A DNA stretch of 35,567 nt, from positions 226,068-261,634 of the forward strand of contig NZ_KV813662.1 in NCBI RefSeq assembly GCF_001813675.1, given 5' to 3'. Of the stretch, positions 32,285-35,567 are shown one piece after another. A program made the position numbers and the translations under genes. How positions within the stretch are numbered: position 1 is the stretch's first letter; every line of letters starts with the position of its first letter. The notes beneath the pieces are model-generated. The model ran no database searches. It worked only from the letters and a program-made list of their open reading frames with translations, and was not told the origin of the DNA. This DNA comes from Streptococcus sp. HMSC078D09. Lineage in GTDB: Bacteria; Bacillota; Bacilli; Lactobacillales; Streptococcaceae.

Positions 32285-33961
32285 ATGAATAAAAAGATTT
32301 TTTTAACAACAGTAGCAACAATCGCAGCAATCGCAACAGCAGGAGGGGTAAAAGCAGATGAATTTAATGGCGATCTCGAAAAAGATAGCATCGGACTTAC
32401 AGCGGAAACTGGAAACAGCACAAGCGGAACAGAAGCGACTGTTTCAAGTGCGCAGGGAGAACACGAAGGAAATCCTGGAAACATCGAAGGAGATCGAGCA
32501 GTTGACGAAGAAGATCCAAGCCGAGGAAGCAATGCAACAAGTTTTGCAAAAGATGGGGACATTATCCGAGTAGAGAACCCAGAAGTCGTGATTGACCAAA
32601 GCAAAGGTACAGGGAAGTACCAAGGTTTTACCGTAGAGTATAAAAACGTGCATTTTCCAGACGATATGCAAATCAATCAAGGTGACAAAGTCACATTTAA
32701 CTTACCAGAAGAAATCACGTTCCAAACGGCTTACGAATTTGATGTAACCAATCCAGACAACAACGTGGTCGGTAAGGCTTCGACTGATCCAGCAAGTCAA
32801 ACGGTGACTACAGTCTTTAATGACTATTTTGCTAACCATCCACTAAACAAGCAAATGTCATTAAAATTAGATGCCAAATGGACCGATAAGGTTGAAAGTG
32901 GCAAGTCTGTCACAGTCAATTTCAACGGTACAGTGGTATCTGCTACAATCGGCAAAGAGCAAGAGATCGGTAAAGATGAATTAATCTCGAAATGGGGCAG
33001 TCAAGACAAGGAAGACCCTACGACAATTAACTGGACGATTCGCTTGAATTACGCACGTAAGACATTGAACTACGTTAAATTGATTGACGAAATGAGCGAC
33101 AATCAGAAATTGGTTGATAACTACTTCGTCATGAACTATGTGGACAGCGTTGATCCGTGGGTTGATAAGGGAAGCGCAATGGACCTCATTAAATCAATGA
33201 GTAAATCAGAGCATGGCTTTGAAATCACAATGGACCGCTTGGATCGCATGGTCTATATCTGGTATAAGACCAAGCTGACAAATGCGGTTAAAGATTCAAC
33301 TAACCCAATCAATAAGGTTGAGTTAAAGGCAGAAAATGAAGGGGCTACTTCAAAGAGTTCGGCTCATCTAGTCGGTGGTAAAGGCGATGCAAGCGGTGAG
33401 AATAAGCCAGAGCCAACATTCGAGATCCCGAAAGAATCTCCAAAAGTTGAAATTCCTGAATTTGAAGGGGGAATCCCTGGCATTCCAGAAGTGCGAGAAA
33501 AGCCGGAATACACAGAACCTATTGGAACTGTACCGAATGACTCTCCGATTTTGGAAAAGCCAGAGTGGCACGGTGGCACGGTGCCATTTGATGCACCGCA
33601 GATCGACAAACCAGAATGGTCTGGCGGAGTGGTACCGAATGAAGCTCCTATGCTTGAATTGCCAGAGCTTGAAATTCCAGACGAACCAGTGAAGCCAACC
33701 CCAGAACCAAAAGCAGATCAACCTCAACCAAAACCAGAACCAAAACAAGACAAAACAAACACTCCTGCACCTAAAACTGAAACTAAAAAGGAAACAGTGG
33801 AAGTTGTGAACCAGGGTGAAACCAAGCAAGACGAACCAGTTGAAGCATACAGCGCCCCAGCGGTATTGCCTGCTACTGGATCAGATCTTGGATTGTCACT
33901 TGTAGCACTTGGTATCTCAATGGCTACGCTTGCCTTTACTTTGAAGAAAAAAGAAAACTAA
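32285..33961 (+). CDS. Phage-encoded LPXTG surface adhesin, MSCRAMM-like
   Basis: 558 residues. The signal peptide ends about KADE (residue 25). An acidic spacer is followed by two Ig-like domains (about 95-370) whose motifs VFNDYFANHPLNK and INWTIRLNYARK match those of the chromosomal adhesin at 6058-7380. Then come imperfect repeats (EKPEWHGGTVPFDAP, DKPEWSGGVVPNEAP), a Pro/Lys/Gln stalk, LPATG (528-532), a membrane helix and KKKEN. Host sortase A should anchor it to the wall of the lysogen. AAAAGGAG precedes the ATG. A weak promoter (TTGATG-17-TAAAAA, 32240-32268) might allow separate expression. Confidence 0.9.
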   Translation: MNKKIFLTTVATIAAIATAGGVKADEFNGDLEKDSIGLTAETGNSTSGTEATVSSAQGEHEGNPGNIEGDRAVDEEDPSRGSNATSFAKDGDIIRVENPEVVIDQSKGTGKYQGFTVEYKNVHFPDDMQINQGDKVTFNLPEEITFQTAYEFDVTNPDNNVVGKASTDPASQTVTTVFNDYFANHPLNKQMSLKLDAKWTDKVESGKSVTVNFNGTVVSATIGKEQEIGKDELISKWGSQDKEDPTTINWTIRLNYARKTLNYVKLIDEMSDNQKLVDNYFVMNYVDSVDPWVDKGSAMDLIKSMSKSEHGFEITMDRLDRMVYIWYKTKLTNAVKDSTNPINKVELKAENEGATSKSSAHLVGGKGDASGENKPEPTFEIPKESPKVEIPEFEGGIPGIPEVREKPEYTEPIGTVPNDSPILEKPEWHGGTVPFDAPQIDKPEWSGGVVPNEAPMLELPELEIPDEPVKPTPEPKADQPQPKPEPKQDKTNTPAPKTETKKETVEVVNQGETKQDEPVEAYSAPAVLPATGSDLGLSLVALGISMATLAFTLKKKEN

Positions 33962-34000
33962 TGTGAGGGGGATTATTCCACCTTGATGAGGAGAAAGAAA

Positions 34001-34480
34001 ATGAATTTAAGTGATTTTATAGCAGGGTGCGAAAGAATATCTAATTTTACGAACGAGGTCAATATTCATAATCTTATCAGTGATTTAAAAATAATAAACG
34101 AATCACAAAAAGTAACAGTTCCTAAGTTTATAGATGATTGGATTTTCAAGGCTTAATTGGTAGATAGACGTAGCATACGTTCTGCATTGGAGACAGCTAC
34201 GATCAGACTTTATGCCAAAAATAGCGATGAGGTTATCGCTTGGTTAAAAGACATAAGCAATCAAGACACCTTTGCCAGAGCTTGGGCAAATGATTACACA
34301 GTTGAAAAAGAACCAAAGTATACAGTTAAGTGTAAATCTACTAAACAATACCTTTCTAATGATGAACTAGGTCCACATTTCGATCCAAGTTTTAGATCTA
34401 ATTTTACAAAATCTGATCTTGAAGAATTAGGTTTAGGTTGGGTGTTCGATTGCGAAGGTATGGAAGTTGAAGAGGTGTGA
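34001..34480 (+). pseudogene. DUF1642 gene interrupted by an in-frame stop
   Basis: From the ATG at 34001 (GAGGAG upstream) the frame runs 51 codons to a TAA at 34154-34156, then stays open in the same frame to the TGA at 34478-34480. The pieces together match the DUF1642 pattern of the next gene: VPKFIDDW before the stop, DEVIAWL, YTVEKEPKYTVK and FTKSDLEELG after it. One base change explains the stop. The second part could restart at the TTG at 34157, but without a ribosome site. DUF1642 function is unknown. Confidence 0.75.
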
Positions 34481-34482
34481 AA

Positions 34483-34995
34483 ATGAATAAGCAGGAGTTA
34501 ATTGAGAAATACGAAAAGCTTGAAGGTGTATGTAAGGATCCAGGAGCAGAAATCGCTCGTCTAATTTTTTTAGAAGATTTACGGGAACTAGACGAACTGC
34601 AGAAAGTCCAAGTCCCGCAATTTGTGGCGGATTGGTATGAAGCTAACAAAGATGATTTTGAAACCAATCTATTCAGAGCTGTCGATTTAATCCCTAGTGA
34701 CTACGAAGAAGGCGATTTGAGCGAATTTGAAGAATGGTTGGTAGATGACCACACAGAACCTTTTCAAACTCTAGTAAATATGCACCAATTCGGCTACACA
34801 GTCGAGAAAGAGAAGCGGTATACAGTGAAGATGAGAGCAACAAAACAACCGCTATTTTATAACAATCTGGACAAGAGACTATTCTTTTCTTTGGGAGAAT
34901 TAGCTACTCAATTCACCTTCAAACAACTAGAAGAAGCTGGTTTTAGAGAAGTATTTGATAGCCCGCTGTTTGAAGTTGAGGAGGTAGAAGGATGA
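34483..34995 (+). CDS. DUF1642 family phage protein
   Basis: 170 residues. VPQFVADWYEANK, a central acidic helix, YTVEKEKRYTVKMR and FTFKQLEEAGFREVF are typical of DUF1642, a family of early proteins in streptococcal and related phages with no known role. I use the ATG at 34483, with GAGG 7 nt upstream. It is a tandem relative of the broken gene before it and overlaps the next ATG by 4 bp. Confidence 0.82.
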   Translation: MNKQELIEKYEKLEGVCKDPGAEIARLIFLEDLRELDELQKVQVPQFVADWYEANKDDFETNLFRAVDLIPSDYEEGDLSEFEEWLVDDHTEPFQTLVNMHQFGYTVEKEKRYTVKMRATKQPLFYNNLDKRLFFSLGELATQFTFKQLEEAGFREVFDSPLFEVEEVEG

Positions 34996-35168
34996 ATGAG
35001 CAAAAAATTTTAGAGACACAATTGATTTTAGGTAAGCAAGTTTTAGAAATTGTATTTGATTTGCTAAAAAACGATTCAAAAACAGGGGTAGTTTTGCCTT
35101 TAAATATAAATGGTCGGGATTTTACTATCACAGTTGAGAAGGAGGTGCAAGATGATTCCAAAATTTAG
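34992..35168 (+). CDS. Small phage protein (58 aa)
   Basis: 58 residues starting at the ATGA overlap with the DUF1642 gene. It has a helical first half (KILETQLILGKQVLEIVFDL) and a beta-like second half (GVVLPLNINGRDFTITVEKE). No family is recognised. Its end overlaps the yopX-like start by 17 bp. Confidence 0.6.
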   Translation: MNEQKILETQLILGKQVLEIVFDLLKNDSKTGVVLPLNINGRDFTITVEKEVQDDSKI

Positions 35169-35544
35169 AGCTTGGTACAAAGAATGGAAAGAAATGGGTA
35201 GAGTCGGAGAAATAAGATTTGACCTTGATGGTAGCGTATCCGTTGTGCTTTTTAAAGGCAATTATTTAGATGTCAGTGTGCCTAGAGAAAAAATCATTTT
35301 CATGCAATCAACAGGTCTATTTGATAAAAACGGAAAGGAAATCTTTGAAAAAGATATTCTTGATTATAATGGCAGAAAGGTCATTGTTAAATGGCATGGG
35401 TCTTATGCAAGTTTTATCTACGAGTTTGTAGATGAATTGAAAAATAGAACCACAGAATGGAAACCGCTATATCTCTCTTATTATCACTTTGAAATCATCG
35501 GTAACATTTACGAAAATCCAGAATTGCTAGAGGTGGTAGAATGA
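35152..35544 (+). CDS. YopX family phage protein
   Basis: 130 residues. PKFRAWYKEWKEMG at the start, GLFDKNGKEIFEKDILDYNG in the middle and FEIIGNIYENPELL at the end are YopX hallmarks (the family is named after a Bacillus SPbeta protein). The function is unknown. AGGAGG is 7 nt before the ATG at 35152; the longer frame to 35110 lacks a start. Confidence 0.9.
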   Translation: MIPKFRAWYKEWKEMGRVGEIRFDLDGSVSVVLFKGNYLDVSVPREKIIFMQSTGLFDKNGKEIFEKDILDYNGRKVIVKWHGSYASFIYEFVDELKNRTTEWKPLYLSYYHFEIIGNIYENPELLEVVE

Positions 35545-35567
35545 GACCAAACAGATACCCATACACA
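35541..35567 (+). CDS. Start of a small phage gene, cut by the window end
   Basis: The ATG overlaps the yopX-like stop (ATGA) and the visible codons read MRPNRYPYT, an opening I recall from short early proteins of streptococcal phages. Too little is visible to assign a family. Confidence 0.5.

Larger units (their letters stand above)
20201..35567. mobile_element. Prophage, left part (integration, lysogeny, replication, early cargo)
   Basis: From ssrA rightward: tyrosine integrase, DUF3800, ImmA-like peptidase and CI repressor on the minus strand; then Cro, early proteins, DnaB/RepO/DnaC, MazG, SSB and small early genes on the plus strand. This is the lysogeny-to-replication order of Siphoviridae-type streptococcal phages. 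No packaging, head, tail or lysis genes are visible; they should follow to the right. Confidence 0.93.

Noticed and set aside
31903..32676. A 257-codon open frame on the minus strand across ssb and the start of the phage adhesin gene
   Set aside because: It lies opposite two well-supported plus-strand genes, has no ribosome site, and its Cys/Phe/Ser-rich product is what antisense of these genes yields.

Overview
The window is from a Gram-positive Firmicute, almost certainly a Streptococcus of the mitis/sanguinis/parasanguinis kind. The evidence is a tmRNA tag reading AKNNNSYALAA and several streptococcal gene orders: murT-gatD, cdaA-cdaR-glmM, rapZ-yvcK-whiA, rpsU / mscL / dnaG-rpoD. Sortase (LPXTG) surface proteins fit as well. 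I cannot name the species from sequence alone.

Bases 1 to about 20200 are host chromosome. In order they hold: the end of an MFS permease; a leftward operon murT-gatD-lapA (amidation of peptidoglycan stem peptides); a divergent rightward operon cdaA-cdaR-glmM (c-di-AMP synthesis and UDP-GlcNAc precursor supply) followed by an LPXTG adhesin; a 43-residue membrane peptide and obgE with a conserved 54-residue companion; a RidA protein; the rapZ-yvcK-whiA operon; a convergent ferredoxin/thioredoxin-type reductase; rpsU, mscL and the dnaG-rpoD operon; a MIP18/DUF59 protein; a two-gene ABC transporter; and ssrA (tmRNA). Most promoters and terminators can be read directly, many with a 17-bp spacer and several with an extended -10.

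From about 20201 to the end is the left part of a prophage integrated at the 3' end of ssrA; the right end lies outside the window. Leftward genes are a tyrosine integrase, a DUF3800 protein, an ImmA/IrrE-type metallopeptidase and a CI-like repressor. A 300-bp control region holds three copies of a TTTAAT-N7-ATTAAA operator and two nearly identical promoters that point towards each other. Rightward follow Cro, small early proteins, ORF6C and DUF771 proteins, the replication module (DnaB, RepO/DnaD-like organizer, DnaC), MazG-like, DUF3310, SSB, and a run of small genes (DUF1642, YopX). Two single genes (a DUF4145 protein and an Abi-alpha/DUF4393 protein) sit backwards inside this rightward operon, and both start from the same 42-44 bp promoter/RBS block. 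A 558-residue secreted LPXTG adhesin lies straight after the phage ssb and resembles the chromosomal adhesin next to glmM.

The most unusual content is therefore: a phage-borne MSCRAMM-like adhesin; the pair of reversed accessory genes with a shared promoter cassette; the face-to-face lysogeny promoters; an iteron-like candidate phage origin inside repO; a multi-hairpin intergenic element after whiA; and a probably leaderless murT mRNA.
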